From contig CALVLA010000010.1 of assembly GCA_944336125.1 (NCBI GenBank), positions 1-40,120 on the forward strand: 40,120 nucleotides of DNA, given 5' to 3'. This DNA comes from an uncultured Clostridia bacterium. GTDB taxonomy: Bacteria; Bacillota; Clostridia; Christensenellales; CAG-314. Below the pieces are notes generated by a model. It saw only the letters and a list, made by a program, of their open reading frames with translations. It was not told the DNA's origin and ran no database searches. Each line of letters begins with the position of its first letter. Position 1 is the first letter of the stretch. The translations under genes were made by a program, and so were the position numbers. Below are positions 14,978-24,678 of the stretch, in pieces.

Positions 14978-17900
14978 ATGTACAAAAGTAAAAAACTGTT
15001 GGCAGCCTTGCTGTTCATTATGGTGACTTGCCTGTCGCTGGCTTTTGCCGCATGCGCGCCAAAGACCGTTACGGTAACTCTTTACGACGGTCAGGAAGTG
15101 GTGCTTCAGGAGGAAGTCAAAGTAGGCGACTCATTCGTTTTGCCCGACAGGTCAAAAGACGGATTTGAGTTTTTGGGTTGGGGCGAGACTGAAAACAGTT
15201 CTTCTCCTTCAAAAGGAGCGATAAAGCCGCAGTATGACGTGACTCTTTACGCAATCTGGCAGGAAAAAGAGCAGACCTTTACCGTGACTTTTGTCGATTA
15301 CGACGGATCGACTATCGTACAGCGCGAAGTCTCAAAAGGTCAGGCGGCAACTCCTCCCGAAAACCCTACTCGCAAAGGTTATACTTTTGTGGGCTGGGAT
15401 ACCGATTTTTCCAACGTTCAGGGAAGGCTTCGCGTAACGGCGCAATACGAAGTAAACAGTTACAAAGTTACGTTTATGTCGCTGGGACAAAAAGTAGAGG
15501 GCGATGACGTCGTTTCCGAAGCGGATTTCGGAACGGCAATTACACCTCCTCAGCTTAATGTCGCAGGTCTTGTTTTCAAAGGATGGTATACCGACGAAAA
15601 TTATGCCGAGGGTTCGCTTGTCGACTTCGGTACTTTTGTCATGCCTGACAGTGAAGTAGTGTTTTACGCAAAATGGGCTGCCCGAGAGGATATCGGTCTT
15701 TCCATTCAAAATTCCGTAACCAACGTTGTTTACGGCGACACGTTTGTGCTGACTGCCCTTCACGACGAAAAAGACGGCATTGCTTATACTTACCGCTGGT
15801 TTAAAGACGGCGTCGAAATAAACGGCGAAAACGAAAAAACATTGCAGGTTGTCGCTCAGGACGTTGTCAAACACACATACAGCGTCGAAGTTTCGATAAG
15901 CAAGGAAGGAGCCGCTTCCTCTGTCGCAAACGCATCCGTTGAGCTGACTGCTCAAAAACGCACGCTTGACGTAACTGTTTCAAACGCAAGCATTGTGTAC
16001 GGCGACGAAATTCCGACATTTGTTTTCAGCCTCGGCAACGCGGCGTCGTTTGACGACATCGATGAGCTTAAACAACTCATTCAAATCATTTGTGACTACG
16101 AAAAAGGCGATGACGCAGGTAATTATAAGATAGACGCGGTCACTTTCGATTTGCCTAATTACACGCTTAACGTAACAAAGGGCAACCTCAAAGTAACTAA
16201 AAAGGAAATTACCATTTTCGTTAACGGCAGCAAGGATTTTGATGATGAAGTGTGGATAGGCAAAATCACTGCGGAAGGCGTCATTTCGCTTGACACTTTT
16301 GAAGGTGCCGCAAGCACTAAAAAAGTATTCGGCGAATTGCCTTTCACAAGCGCCGACGATTTTGACGTAAACTACTCTATCACGCGTAACGGCGCAGACC
16401 AAAGAGGTAACTATGACGCAACCTTTGAGTATAACGTAGTAATCAACGCCATTGACCTTGATGTGGAAATAAGCCAAGCGTTTGACGGTGTTTACGACGG
16501 ACAAAACCACTTGCCTAAAGTAACCGTTGGAAAAACTTTGACAGACAACGAAGTTAAAATTTTGTTCAACGGCGAAACTATCGACAAAATCGTAAATCAG
16601 GGGACATACAACCTTTGCGTTTCGGTAACGGCTTGGGGCTACAATGATTTCAGCCGCGAAGTTACGGTAAAAATCGAAAAAAGAAAAATTATCGTCTCGG
16701 CAGTCGATGAAATGGCATATTCCTACGGACAGGTATGGAGCAAATCCGACTGGGCGGACGGAGTGACAAACCTTGTCGAAGGACACTCTTTTGAGGGAAC
16801 ACTTGTTACTTCGGGATACGAAAACAGGGTTTACACTTCTTCGGGAAGCGAACTGGGAAGCGATTTCGGCTGGCAAAGCGGTTACAAAATTACCGAAAGC
16901 GGCGTTGACGTCAGCAAAAATTACGCTTTGACATATGCGCTTAACGTAAAAATCATTAAGGAAATCAACGCAGAGGCAAAGGATACTACCGTAACCTATG
17001 ACGGCAAGGCTCACGCAGCAAATATCAAAGTAGTTTCTCCTGAGGACGCCGTTATCACTTACAGAGTAAACGGCGGCGAGGAAACGGGCGTTCTTCCATC
17101 TTTCACCGAAGTGGGAACATACAAAGTTGATTACGTGATATCTGCCGACAACTGCTATGACAAGAGAGGCAGCGTAACAATCACAATCAACAAAAAAGAC
17201 CTCACTCTTACTGCTGACAACAAGGCCGTAAGCTACGGTGACGCAATTCCTGAGTTCACTTACACTCAAAGCGGACTTGTCGACTCCGACAGCGAAAAAC
17301 TCGCCGCAGGCGTGTCCTTTAACTGCGCTTACAAAGCGGGTTCGTTTGCGGGTTCGTACGACGTCGAAATCAAATATACCGACGCCAACTACAAAATCAC
17401 TTTAAACAAGGGCAAACTTACCGTCAGCCAAAAGGAACTTGTCTTAAACGTAGAGGACGGAAAATCTTTTGACAACACGGCGTTTGTCAAACAGTACTCC
17501 GTAACCGACGGCGTGTTTGGCGGTGACACCGTTTCAGCCACCGTGACTACCAACGGCAAGAGCGGGACCTTCGGAAAAGATGACGTTTCGGTTGAGTTTA
17601 CCGCAATGCGCGGCGGTCAAAACGTCAAGGAAAACTATACTTTGACTTTGGGCGAAGTAAACATCGAAATCCAAAACATAACTATGAAAATGACCGTTGA
17701 CGGTTTTGACGGAGTTTATGACGGACAAAATCATTTGCCTAAAGTTGACGGTGAAACGCTGACGGAAAAAACCGTCGTTTACAAAGTGGGCGGCGAAGTC
17801 GTCACCGAAATCAAAAATGCCGGTGAATACACTGTTGAAGTTACCGTTTCGGCGGAGGGCTACGACGATTATACTTCTTCAGTAAACGTTCAAATAACTC

Positions 17901-20900
17901 AAAAACAAGTTTCGGTTTCAATTGACCGCAAAAAGGACTTTAAGGAAAACGAACCTTGGAGCAACAGCGTTTGGGACAGCTACGCTAAGGGGCTTGTGTC
18001 AGGCGATCAGCTTCAGGGAACTCTCAAAACAAACGGTTACCAAAACAAGGTTTATGAAGCAATCGACGGTTCGCTTGGCAGCGACTTTGTTTGGGAAGGC
18101 GGCAATTACAAAATTATGTCGGGCGAAACCGACGTGACTGCAAACTACGTTTTGACCTACGATTTGCGTATAAACATCGGTAAATACATCGAAGTGTCCG
18201 GCAACGACAGCATTACCGTTTCCTACAACGGCAAACCTTACTCGGCGGCAATTACCGTTGTTTCACCTGAAAACGCTACCGTCACCTATAAAGTCGGCGA
18301 CGGCGAGGAAACTTCTGTTGCGCCTTCCTTTACCGAAGTAGGAACATACACCGTATCTTATACGGTTACGGCAGAAGGCTATTTTGACGAAAGCGGCAAA
18401 TTTACGATAACTATCGAAAAAGCAACGCTCAACATAACTATTGACGACGTTGTCAAAACGTACGGTCAAAACTTTGATATAAGCGAGGTTGTGCCTCACG
18501 TCGAAGGACTTGCCGAAGGCGACCAACTTGACTTTGCAATTACTTCCGACTGGAAACAACAGGTAGGAAGCTATACAATCACCCTTGCCGGCGGCGAAAC
18601 GGAGCACTACGTGTGGTCTGACGTTACCGCTAACATCACGGTAAACAAAGCTGCTCTCACAATCGACGTGACAAGCGGCGAAATAACTTACGGCGACGTT
18701 TTGCCTCAGCTTGACTTTAAAGTCAGCGGCGCGGTAAACGGCGACGACGAAAAAATCAATTTTGACGTAAAACCTAGCTGTGATTACGTTCAGGGTATGA
18801 ATGTCGGCAGCTACGACATCAATGCGGTTTATACCGACGGCAACTACGAAGTTACCGTTAACAAGGGAACCCTCACCGTCAAAGAAAAGGAAATCACCTT
18901 GACAATCGAGGGAAGCAAAACTTTTGACAATACGGTATGGAGCGGTGAAATCGTTGCGGACGGCGTGATTTCGATGGATACCTTTGCAGGCACCGCAAGC
19001 ACAAAACATACTTTCGCTAAAAATGCTTTCACAAACGAAAGCGATTTTGACATCGACTTTACAATCACAAGGGACGGCGCCGACAAACGCGAAAACTATG
19101 CCGTAACATTTGTGTGCAACGTAAAAATCAACGCCATTGACCTTAACGTTGAAATAAGCCAAGCGTTTGACGGTGTTTACGACGGACAAAACCATTTGCC
19201 TGAAGTAACGGTTGATGAAACACTCACTCAAAACACAGTTACTATTCTCGTCAACGGTATGCCGTCGTCGCAAGTGACAGATGCCGGCAAATACAACATT
19301 ACAATCAGCGTAACGGCTTTGGGCTACAATGATTTCAGGCAGGAACTCACGGTAACAATTGAGAAAAGGGAAATAGTGCTTCGCGTCAACGAGACAAAGG
19401 ACTATGAGCATGGCGTAGTTTGGGAAAAATCGCAGTGGGGCGAAGAGGTCACGAACATTGTCAAGGGTCATACCTTTGAGGGAACTCTTGCGACAACAAA
19501 CTTCCAAAACGGCGATTACACGGCAAACGGAAGCCAACTTGGCAGCAGTTTTGAGTGGAGTTCCCTTTGGGTAGTAATGGCGGGAGACGTTGACGTCAGC
19601 AAAAACTACACCGTAAGTTACGACATAAATGTTCAAATCATCAAAAACATGAGCGTCGAGAAAAACAACACTATCGTTACTTTCGACGGCAATGCTCACA
19701 CCCCTGACGTGAAGGTGACAGACCCTGCCGACGGAGCGGATTTGCAGTTCAGCACAGACGGCAAAGTTTATTCGTCCGAAGTGCCTTCCTTCACAAACGC
19801 GGGCACTTACACCGTATATTACAAGGCAACTGCGGCAAACTACTATGAAGCAAGGGGCAGCGTAACAATCACAATAGGCAAAAAGGATTTGACAATAACC
19901 GCCGATGACCAAACAGTCACTTACGGCGCCGCAAAACCTGAACTTACCTACAATGCCGAAGGCTTTGTGGAAAACGAAACTCAAAAGAACATCGTCCTTT
20001 CATGCGACTACGAACAAGGCTCAAATGTCGGCAGCTATCCGATTGCAGTTAGTTACGCAAACGACAACTACAACCTTTCGCTTGTCAACGGTACGCTCAC
20101 AGTCAGCAAAAAAGTCATCGTGCTTGACGTTGACGGCACAAAAGCGTTTGACAACACCGTTTGGTCAAACACCTACTCGATACCTGCCCAACAGCTTTTC
20201 GCGGGTGACAGCCTCACGGTAACAGTAAAAACAAACGACACAATCGGCAGTTATACCGACGGAGCAAACCTTGTCGTTACCGTTGACGGCAAACGCGGTG
20301 AAACCGACGTCACAGCAAACTATGACGTTCAGCTCGGCACTGTAAACGTCGTCATTGAAAACATCGACATGAACGTGACTGTGGTCGACGTAACTGAAGA
20401 ATACGACGGTCAGGATCATTCTCCTGTCGTTGTGGGAGATACCCTGACCGAAAAAACAGTCACCTTTAAAGTGGGCGGCATTGTCCAAAGCTCGTTTGTA
20501 AACGCCGGTGAATACACTGTTGAAGTGACCGTGTCGGCAAAAGGCTACAACGACTTTGTCGAAACGGTTACCGTCAGCATTTTAAAAATCAAAGTAGCTA
20601 TAAAAGGCGATGAAATCCGCAAGGATGTCGCGGAAGTAACAACTGCCGAGCAGGCAAAAACAATCGTGCCTCAAATCGTGAGAGCCGACGACGGAACGCC
20701 TGTCAGCGGTGTGAACTTCACTTTTGACAACTCGGTCATCGTGCCTAACGTGGGCGACACTTACGTCATCACGGCAACTCTTGACGACCAAAATGTAACA
20801 TGCGACGATCCTTCGGTTGATGTTACCGTAAAAATCACCTCAGTTGAGTGGAACGGCAACAACTATACAATTGAGGAAGCGTTGAACTTGGCTGACAGCG

Positions 20901-22258
20901 GACAAATTGTAGTCAAAGACGACACCAACTTCACTACTGCGGCAGGTGTTTACGTAGGCGAAAGTTATTACACTTTGAAAAGTGGTGTTAAACTGTTGTT
21001 GCCGTATTCTGACGAAGTAAGTAATTCGAGCTGGTGGAATTATCAAGTTACAATTAATTCTAGTGAAGCAATCGGCTCCCAAGAAAATTTAAAACTTTCT
21101 TTGCCTGCCGGAAAAACATTTGATATAAGAGGACAAATGCTTGTTTCGGCATTGAGGGTATTGGGAGATGCAATCGGAGGCGGTATATGCGGAAATAATT
21201 ATGCCGTATTTGATATTGGCGAAAACAGTACTGTAAATGTTTACGGAACGTATTATAGCAGCGGTATTACCTCTGGTTTAGGTAAAATGTATGTACAAAG
21301 CGGCGGTAATGCGTATGATTCATTTACTATTGTTAACTTCAAGGGTGGCACTATCTCCACATCAATATACAGAAAAGTATTCCCGATAAGCCAATATACA
21401 ATAAGCAATATAGAAACTTATTTGGAGATTATGCACGGAGGAAGGCTATATGGTAATACCATGCTTGAAGCTGGGGGAGTTGAAGTAACTCAAGACGTGT
21501 ATGTGATAGGTGAGGCAAGTAACGGAAGCACTTTGCCTATGTTGCAAATGTCTTCAGGCACAATAGTAAAAGAATACAACATTGCTAACGGTAAAACTAC
21601 ATTTACCAATAAAGGAGACATGAAATTTAATAACATGTCTATAACAATTGAAATAAAAATAGTGTTTTTCCCAATAAAATATACGTTGTCTACTGAAAAT
21701 TTGGAAATACCTTTCCCTGGTAATTTTAAATTTGTTTTTGAACAAGGTTCGGTTACAAATATTGATAACGTCGGTATTAAACTTCTCCCAGGTGCGGAGA
21801 TTGATGTAAAATCCGGTGCAACGGTGAATTTGACTGGCGGTTCAAGATTTTTTGTATACGGAAGTGATACGACTTTCGACGGGGTAAGCAGCTATGTAGA
21901 CGGTGCATTGGGAAGAGGCTATCCGTGTTCCTATTACAATTCGGTTTTTAGAAATAAATCAACTTATTCAAACATGGGATTTGATGGTAATACACCTGCA
22001 AAGGTGTCTGTTGCCGGCACAATCAATGTTGATAGTTCTTCGATTGGCGGAAAAATATTAGCTGTTCAAGACGGAGAAATTGTATTTAATAACGCAAATA
22101 TAAACCTGACTATCACAGAAGACAATTCTGCTAGCGGTAGCAATGGGTATTTCACTTCATCCGCAACCTGCACGGGCAAGATAAACGGAGTGGAGGGCAC
22201 TGCGTTTGAAAACAATGAGACTTACACCGCGAGCGGTGACAGTTGGGTAAAAAGTTAA
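14978..22258 (+). CDS. Giant repeat lipoprotein, InlB + MBG/YDG domains, 2426 residues
   Basis: A surface lipoprotein: signal peptide with lipobox FAAC, acylated Cys near residue 26, and no LPXTG sorting motif at the end. Residues about 28-235 are three InlB B-repeat/Flg_new units (each ends in a W/Y-rich strand such as TLYAIW, VTAQYE, VFYAKW with G-x-x-F-x-GW inside). An Ig-like domain follows to about 325. Then come repeated beta domains of the MBG and YDG types (VYGDEIP, YDGQNHLP, TYDGKAH, GTYTV, ANYTL motifs), in cycles of about 410 residues. Near residue 1990 the protein changes to a Gly/Asn/Ser-rich, beta-helix-like region whose DNA is much richer in A and T. RBS GAGGTG precedes the ATG. 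The tandem beta array probably forms a long stalk projecting a C-terminal tip; the ligand is unknown. Confidence 0.9.
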   Translation: MYKSKKLLAALLFIMVTCLSLAFAACAPKTVTVTLYDGQEVVLQEEVKVGDSFVLPDRSKDGFEFLGWGETENSSSPSKGAIKPQYDVTLYAIWQEKEQTFTVTFVDYDGSTIVQREVSKGQAATPPENPTRKGYTFVGWDTDFSNVQGRLRVTAQYEVNSYKVTFMSLGQKVEGDDVVSEADFGTAITPPQLNVAGLVFKGWYTDENYAEGSLVDFGTFVMPDSEVVFYAKWAAREDIGLSIQNSVTNVVYGDTFVLTALHDEKDGIAYTYRWFKDGVEINGENEKTLQVVAQDVVKHTYSVEVSISKEGAASSVANASVELTAQKRTLDVTVSNASIVYGDEIPTFVFSLGNAASFDDIDELKQLIQIICDYEKGDDAGNYKIDAVTFDLPNYTLNVTKGNLKVTKKEITIFVNGSKDFDDEVWIGKITAEGVISLDTFEGAASTKKVFGELPFTSADDFDVNYSITRNGADQRGNYDATFEYNVVINAIDLDVEISQAFDGVYDGQNHLPKVTVGKTLTDNEVKILFNGETIDKIVNQGTYNLCVSVTAWGYNDFSREVTVKIEKRKIIVSAVDEMAYSYGQVWSKSDWADGVTNLVEGHSFEGTLVTSGYENRVYTSSGSELGSDFGWQSGYKITESGVDVSKNYALTYALNVKIIKEINAEAKDTTVTYDGKAHAANIKVVSPEDAVITYRVNGGEETGVLPSFTEVGTYKVDYVISADNCYDKRGSVTITINKKDLTLTADNKAVSYGDAIPEFTYTQSGLVDSDSEKLAAGVSFNCAYKAGSFAGSYDVEIKYTDANYKITLNKGKLTVSQKELVLNVEDGKSFDNTAFVKQYSVTDGVFGGDTVSATVTTNGKSGTFGKDDVSVEFTAMRGGQNVKENYTLTLGEVNIEIQNITMKMTVDGFDGVYDGQNHLPKVDGETLTEKTVVYKVGGEVVTEIKNAGEYTVEVTVSAEGYDDYTSSVNVQITQKQVSVSIDRKKDFKENEPWSNSVWDSYAKGLVSGDQLQGTLKTNGYQNKVYEAIDGSLGSDFVWEGGNYKIMSGETDVTANYVLTYDLRINIGKYIEVSGNDSITVSYNGKPYSAAITVVSPENATVTYKVGDGEETSVAPSFTEVGTYTVSYTVTAEGYFDESGKFTITIEKATLNITIDDVVKTYGQNFDISEVVPHVEGLAEGDQLDFAITSDWKQQVGSYTITLAGGETEHYVWSDVTANITVNKAALTIDVTSGEITYGDVLPQLDFKVSGAVNGDDEKINFDVKPSCDYVQGMNVGSYDINAVYTDGNYEVTVNKGTLTVKEKEITLTIEGSKTFDNTVWSGEIVADGVISMDTFAGTASTKHTFAKNAFTNESDFDIDFTITRDGADKRENYAVTFVCNVKINAIDLNVEISQAFDGVYDGQNHLPEVTVDETLTQNTVTILVNGMPSSQVTDAGKYNITISVTALGYNDFRQELTVTIEKREIVLRVNETKDYEHGVVWEKSQWGEEVTNIVKGHTFEGTLATTNFQNGDYTANGSQLGSSFEWSSLWVVMAGDVDVSKNYTVSYDINVQIIKNMSVEKNNTIVTFDGNAHTPDVKVTDPADGADLQFSTDGKVYSSEVPSFTNAGTYTVYYKATAANYYEARGSVTITIGKKDLTITADDQTVTYGAAKPELTYNAEGFVENETQKNIVLSCDYEQGSNVGSYPIAVSYANDNYNLSLVNGTLTVSKKVIVLDVDGTKAFDNTVWSNTYSIPAQQLFAGDSLTVTVKTNDTIGSYTDGANLVVTVDGKRGETDVTANYDVQLGTVNVVIENIDMNVTVVDVTEEYDGQDHSPVVVGDTLTEKTVTFKVGGIVQSSFVNAGEYTVEVTVSAKGYNDFVETVTVSILKIKVAIKGDEIRKDVAEVTTAEQAKTIVPQIVRADDGTPVSGVNFTFDNSVIVPNVGDTYVITATLDDQNVTCDDPSVDVTVKITSVEWNGNNYTIEEALNLADSGQIVVKDDTNFTTAAGVYVGESYYTLKSGVKLLLPYSDEVSNSSWWNYQVTINSSEAIGSQENLKLSLPAGKTFDIRGQMLVSALRVLGDAIGGGICGNNYAVFDIGENSTVNVYGTYYSSGITSGLGKMYVQSGGNAYDSFTIVNFKGGTISTSIYRKVFPISQYTISNIETYLEIMHGGRLYGNTMLEAGGVEVTQDVYVIGEASNGSTLPMLQMSSGTIVKEYNIANGKTTFTNKGDMKFNNMSITIEIKIVFFPIKYTLSTENLEIPFPGNFKFVFEQGSVTNIDNVGIKLLPGAEIDVKSGATVNLTGGSRFFVYGSDTTFDGVSSYVDGALGRGYPCSYYNSVFRNKSTYSNMGFDGNTPAKVSVAGTINVDSSSIGGKILAVQDGEIVFNNANINLTITEDNSASGSNGYFTSSATCTGKINGVEGTAFENNETYTASGDSWVKS
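15966..20590 (+). repeat. About four 1.23-kb intragenic cycles of MBG/YDG domains
   Basis: MBG-type domain starts recur near 15966, 17200, 18655 and 19885, with an extra partial one near 18430. Each cycle runs MBG, YDG, DGQNH-type, second YDG, YDGK-type. Cycles 1 and 3 are closest and cycles 2 and 4 are closest, suggesting duplication of a two-cycle block of 2.69 kb. One stretch of 44 bases is identical at 16466-16509 and 19151-19194. Confidence 0.7.
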
Positions 22259-22267
22259 GGTGTACAA

Positions 22268-22996
22268 ATGAGCAAAAACATCACGGTCAATATTTCGGGG
22301 CTGAAAAAGCGTTATTCGCCTAACGCCCCCCTCGCCGTCGACGGCGTAAACATCACTTGTTTTGAGGGAGAAATCGTGGGTTTGCTGGGCCACAACGGCG
22401 CCGGCAAATCCACCACTCTCAAATGCCTTTTGGGCATGCTTCCTTTTGACGAGGGGCGAATTTCCGTTTGCGGTTTTGACATCGAGGACAATCCCGTCGA
22501 GGCAAAAAGCAATTTCGGTTTTGTTACCGACAATCACTCGGTTTTCGTCAAAATGACGGGTATCGAGTATCTCATGTTTATGGCGGACGTCTATCGTGTG
22601 CCTACCGAGCTCAGGAAACAAAGGGTTGAGTTTCTCAACGGCATTTTTAAGCTGGGGGACAAAATCAACAACATCATTTCATCTTACTCGCACGGCATGA
22701 AGCAAAAAATCTGCATGATGGGCTCGCTCATTCATTCGCCAAAGGTGTGGATTTTGGACGAACCTATGGTTGGGCTTGACCCTATGACGGCGCGCGCCGT
22801 GCTTGAATTTATGAAAAGCTACGCCGCAGAGGGCAACACCATTTTGTTTTCGTCGCACAACATCAACTCTGTCCAAAAGCTTTGCGACAGAGCAATCATT
22901 ATCAAAGGAGGCAGGCAGGTCGCCGACATCGATATTCCGTCGCTTCTCAAACAAAACCCTGATGCGGACCTCGAAGATTTTTATTTCAACAAATGA
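22268..22996 (+). CDS. ABC transporter ATP-binding protein
   Basis: A 242-residue ATPase. Walker A is LGHNGAGKST near 37-46, the signature is the variant SSYSHGMKQK near 138-147 (YSHGM rather than LSGGQ, common in ABC-2/EcsA-like ATPases), Walker B WILDEPMVGLD near 158-168, and the switch His is in SSHNINSV. It is coupled to the giant lipoprotein: the AAGGTG ribosome site overlaps that gene's TAA. Its own stop overlaps the permease start (ATGA). It works with the 22993 permease. Confidence 0.93.
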   Translation: MSKNITVNISGLKKRYSPNAPLAVDGVNITCFEGEIVGLLGHNGAGKSTTLKCLLGMLPFDEGRISVCGFDIEDNPVEAKSNFGFVTDNHSVFVKMTGIEYLMFMADVYRVPTELRKQRVEFLNGIFKLGDKINNIISSYSHGMKQKICMMGSLIHSPKVWILDEPMVGLDPMTARAVLEFMKSYAAEGNTILFSSHNINSVQKLCDRAIIIKGGRQVADIDIPSLLKQNPDADLEDFYFNK

Positions 22997-24675
22997 ACAA
23001 AATCGATACCAAACTGCTTGGCGTCCTTTTGCGCAAGCAGCTTAACGAAACTTTTTCTTTCAAAAAACGAGGCAAAAAACCCGACGTGTTCGGCATTGTT
23101 TTGCAAGCCTTCCTTGCCGTCGCAATCGCCGCCGTATTTTTGGTTTTCTTTTTCAGTTTCGCCAAAATGTATTTGGGGCTTTCGGTACGCGGCGTAACTG
23201 ACCCTTATCAAAGGCAATACGAACTGATGACGGTCTTTTACTGCGTGCTTCTTATCGCGCTCATCGTTTCTGCAGTTTCAAACATCAATTCGGCAATCTT
23301 TAAGTCTGACGACATCAAAATTCTGTCGGCTTTGCCTATCAACTCGCAAACGCTTTTCGCTTCAAAGCTTGCCACAATTTACATCAAACAGCTGGTTTAC
23401 ACCTTTTTTGCCGTACTTGCGGTAAACGTTACGCCTGCTATTATTCTTCAACAGTCTGCTTGGTACTTCGTTTTTTCCGCGATTTCAGTCTTCCTTATTC
23501 CGCTGGTTTCAATCGCCGTGGCTTCGCTTTTCGCTTTGCCTTACCACTACGTCAGGGCGTTTGTTCACACTCACTTCATCGCGGGATTTATCATCATCAC
23601 AATAGTTACGGTGGCTGCCATTTTGCTTTATGCCGCGTTGCTTGACGCGTTGAGGCAAATTCTCGTCGGCAACGAGCTTAAATTCTTTTTCAGCAACGCC
23701 GTTATGGATTCTATCGCGGCTTTTGTCGCAGCGGCTTATCCCGTAAACTTTATCATCAATTTGCTTTTCGCGAGAGACATTGTTCTTTCCGCGATAGTCA
23801 TCGCTTTGCTTATTGCGGCAGCTTTCATTGTGGCAATGTTTATCATCAAAAAACTTTTCACAAGGGCTTTGCAAAACAAAATTTCGGCAAACGCGGTGTT
23901 TAAACAAAAAACAAAAAAGTCTTTCAAGAAAAAGTCGGTGTTTTCGGCTCTTGTCGCCAAGGAGTTCAACAACGTTTTGCGTACTCCTTCTTACGCCTTT
24001 TCTTACTTTTCCGTGGCGGTGGCTATGCCGCTTATGGTTTACTTCTGCATGTCGATAGGACTTGCCATGCTTAAAACTCTCGTCTTTTCCGACGCGAGCT
24101 TCGAACTGGCGCTGTTCCTTACCGCTATCTTCGGCGTGCTGACAAACACCTTCTGCTCGACCAACATCAGCCGCGACGGCGAAGTGTTTTATTCTGTCAA
24201 GGCCATGCCTGTTTACGGCAAAAAAGTGCTTTCCGCCAAAGTGGTGTTCTGCTTCGTCGTTACCGCTTTCTCAAACCTCGCTTCGGCTATAGTGCTTTTC
24301 GCTACTTCGCTTCTTTCCCTGCCGCAGGCGTTTTTCGTCTGTCTGGTTGGTCTTCTTTTGGGCTTCGCTCAAATTTGCTTCGCTACCAAAAAGGACTTTA
24401 TGCGTCCTTGCTTCTCGTCCGAAGAGGACGGCGTCATCAGAGAATCGTCAAACACTTTGTCGGTTATTCTGGTGATAGGTCTTGTAGTGGCTAGCGTTAT
24501 GGGCGCGGCTCTCGTTTACATCTCACTCGTTACCAACTTCGGCTCCGCTTACAAGTCGCCGATTTGGTCATACCTCATTTCCGGCGGGCTGGCTCTCGTT
24601 CTTGCTTTGCTTTCATACCTTTACCTCATTTACAAGCTGGACAAACGCTATGCCGATTTCAACGGAGGTTTTTGA
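22993..24675 (+). CDS. ABC transporter permease, large 12-TM type
   Basis: A 560-residue membrane subunit with about 12 hydrophobic segments in two groups (six between about 30 and 300, six between about 330 and 550), separated by a basic loop near 300-318 (KQKTKKSFKKKS). It resembles the large ABC-2-like exporters of Firmicutes that pair with EcsA/SagG-like ATPases. There is no periplasmic binding protein gene, so export is more likely than import. It overlaps the ATPase gene by four bases and ends three bases before the 24679 gene, whose GGAGGT lies inside the permease's last codons. Confidence 0.88.
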   Translation: MNKIDTKLLGVLLRKQLNETFSFKKRGKKPDVFGIVLQAFLAVAIAAVFLVFFFSFAKMYLGLSVRGVTDPYQRQYELMTVFYCVLLIALIVSAVSNINSAIFKSDDIKILSALPINSQTLFASKLATIYIKQLVYTFFAVLAVNVTPAIILQQSAWYFVFSAISVFLIPLVSIAVASLFALPYHYVRAFVHTHFIAGFIIITIVTVAAILLYAALLDALRQILVGNELKFFFSNAVMDSIAAFVAAAYPVNFIINLLFARDIVLSAIVIALLIAAAFIVAMFIIKKLFTRALQNKISANAVFKQKTKKSFKKKSVFSALVAKEFNNVLRTPSYAFSYFSVAVAMPLMVYFCMSIGLAMLKTLVFSDASFELALFLTAIFGVLTNTFCSTNISRDGEVFYSVKAMPVYGKKVLSAKVVFCFVVTAFSNLASAIVLFATSLLSLPQAFFVCLVGLLLGFAQICFATKKDFMRPCFSSEEDGVIRESSNTLSVILVIGLVVASVMGAALVYISLVTNFGSAYKSPIWSYLISGGLALVLALLSYLYLIYKLDKRYADFNGGF

Positions 24676-24678
24676 TTT

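Noticed and set aside
15980..19984. Long open frames on the minus strand opposite the giant lipoprotein (429 and 573 codons)
   Set aside because: They are mirror frames of a codon-biased repeat gene: no ribosome sites, no promoter, Val/Phe/Cys-rich composition without domain likeness.
15966..20590. Tandem repeats considered as a CRISPR array
   Set aside because: Repeats are hundreds of bases long, in frame and encode beta domains; no short repeat-spacer pattern or cas gene.
22268..24675. Lantibiotic immunity or bacteriocin exporter
   Set aside because: No precursor peptide, modification enzyme or peptidase domain is present; the neighbours are large surface proteins.
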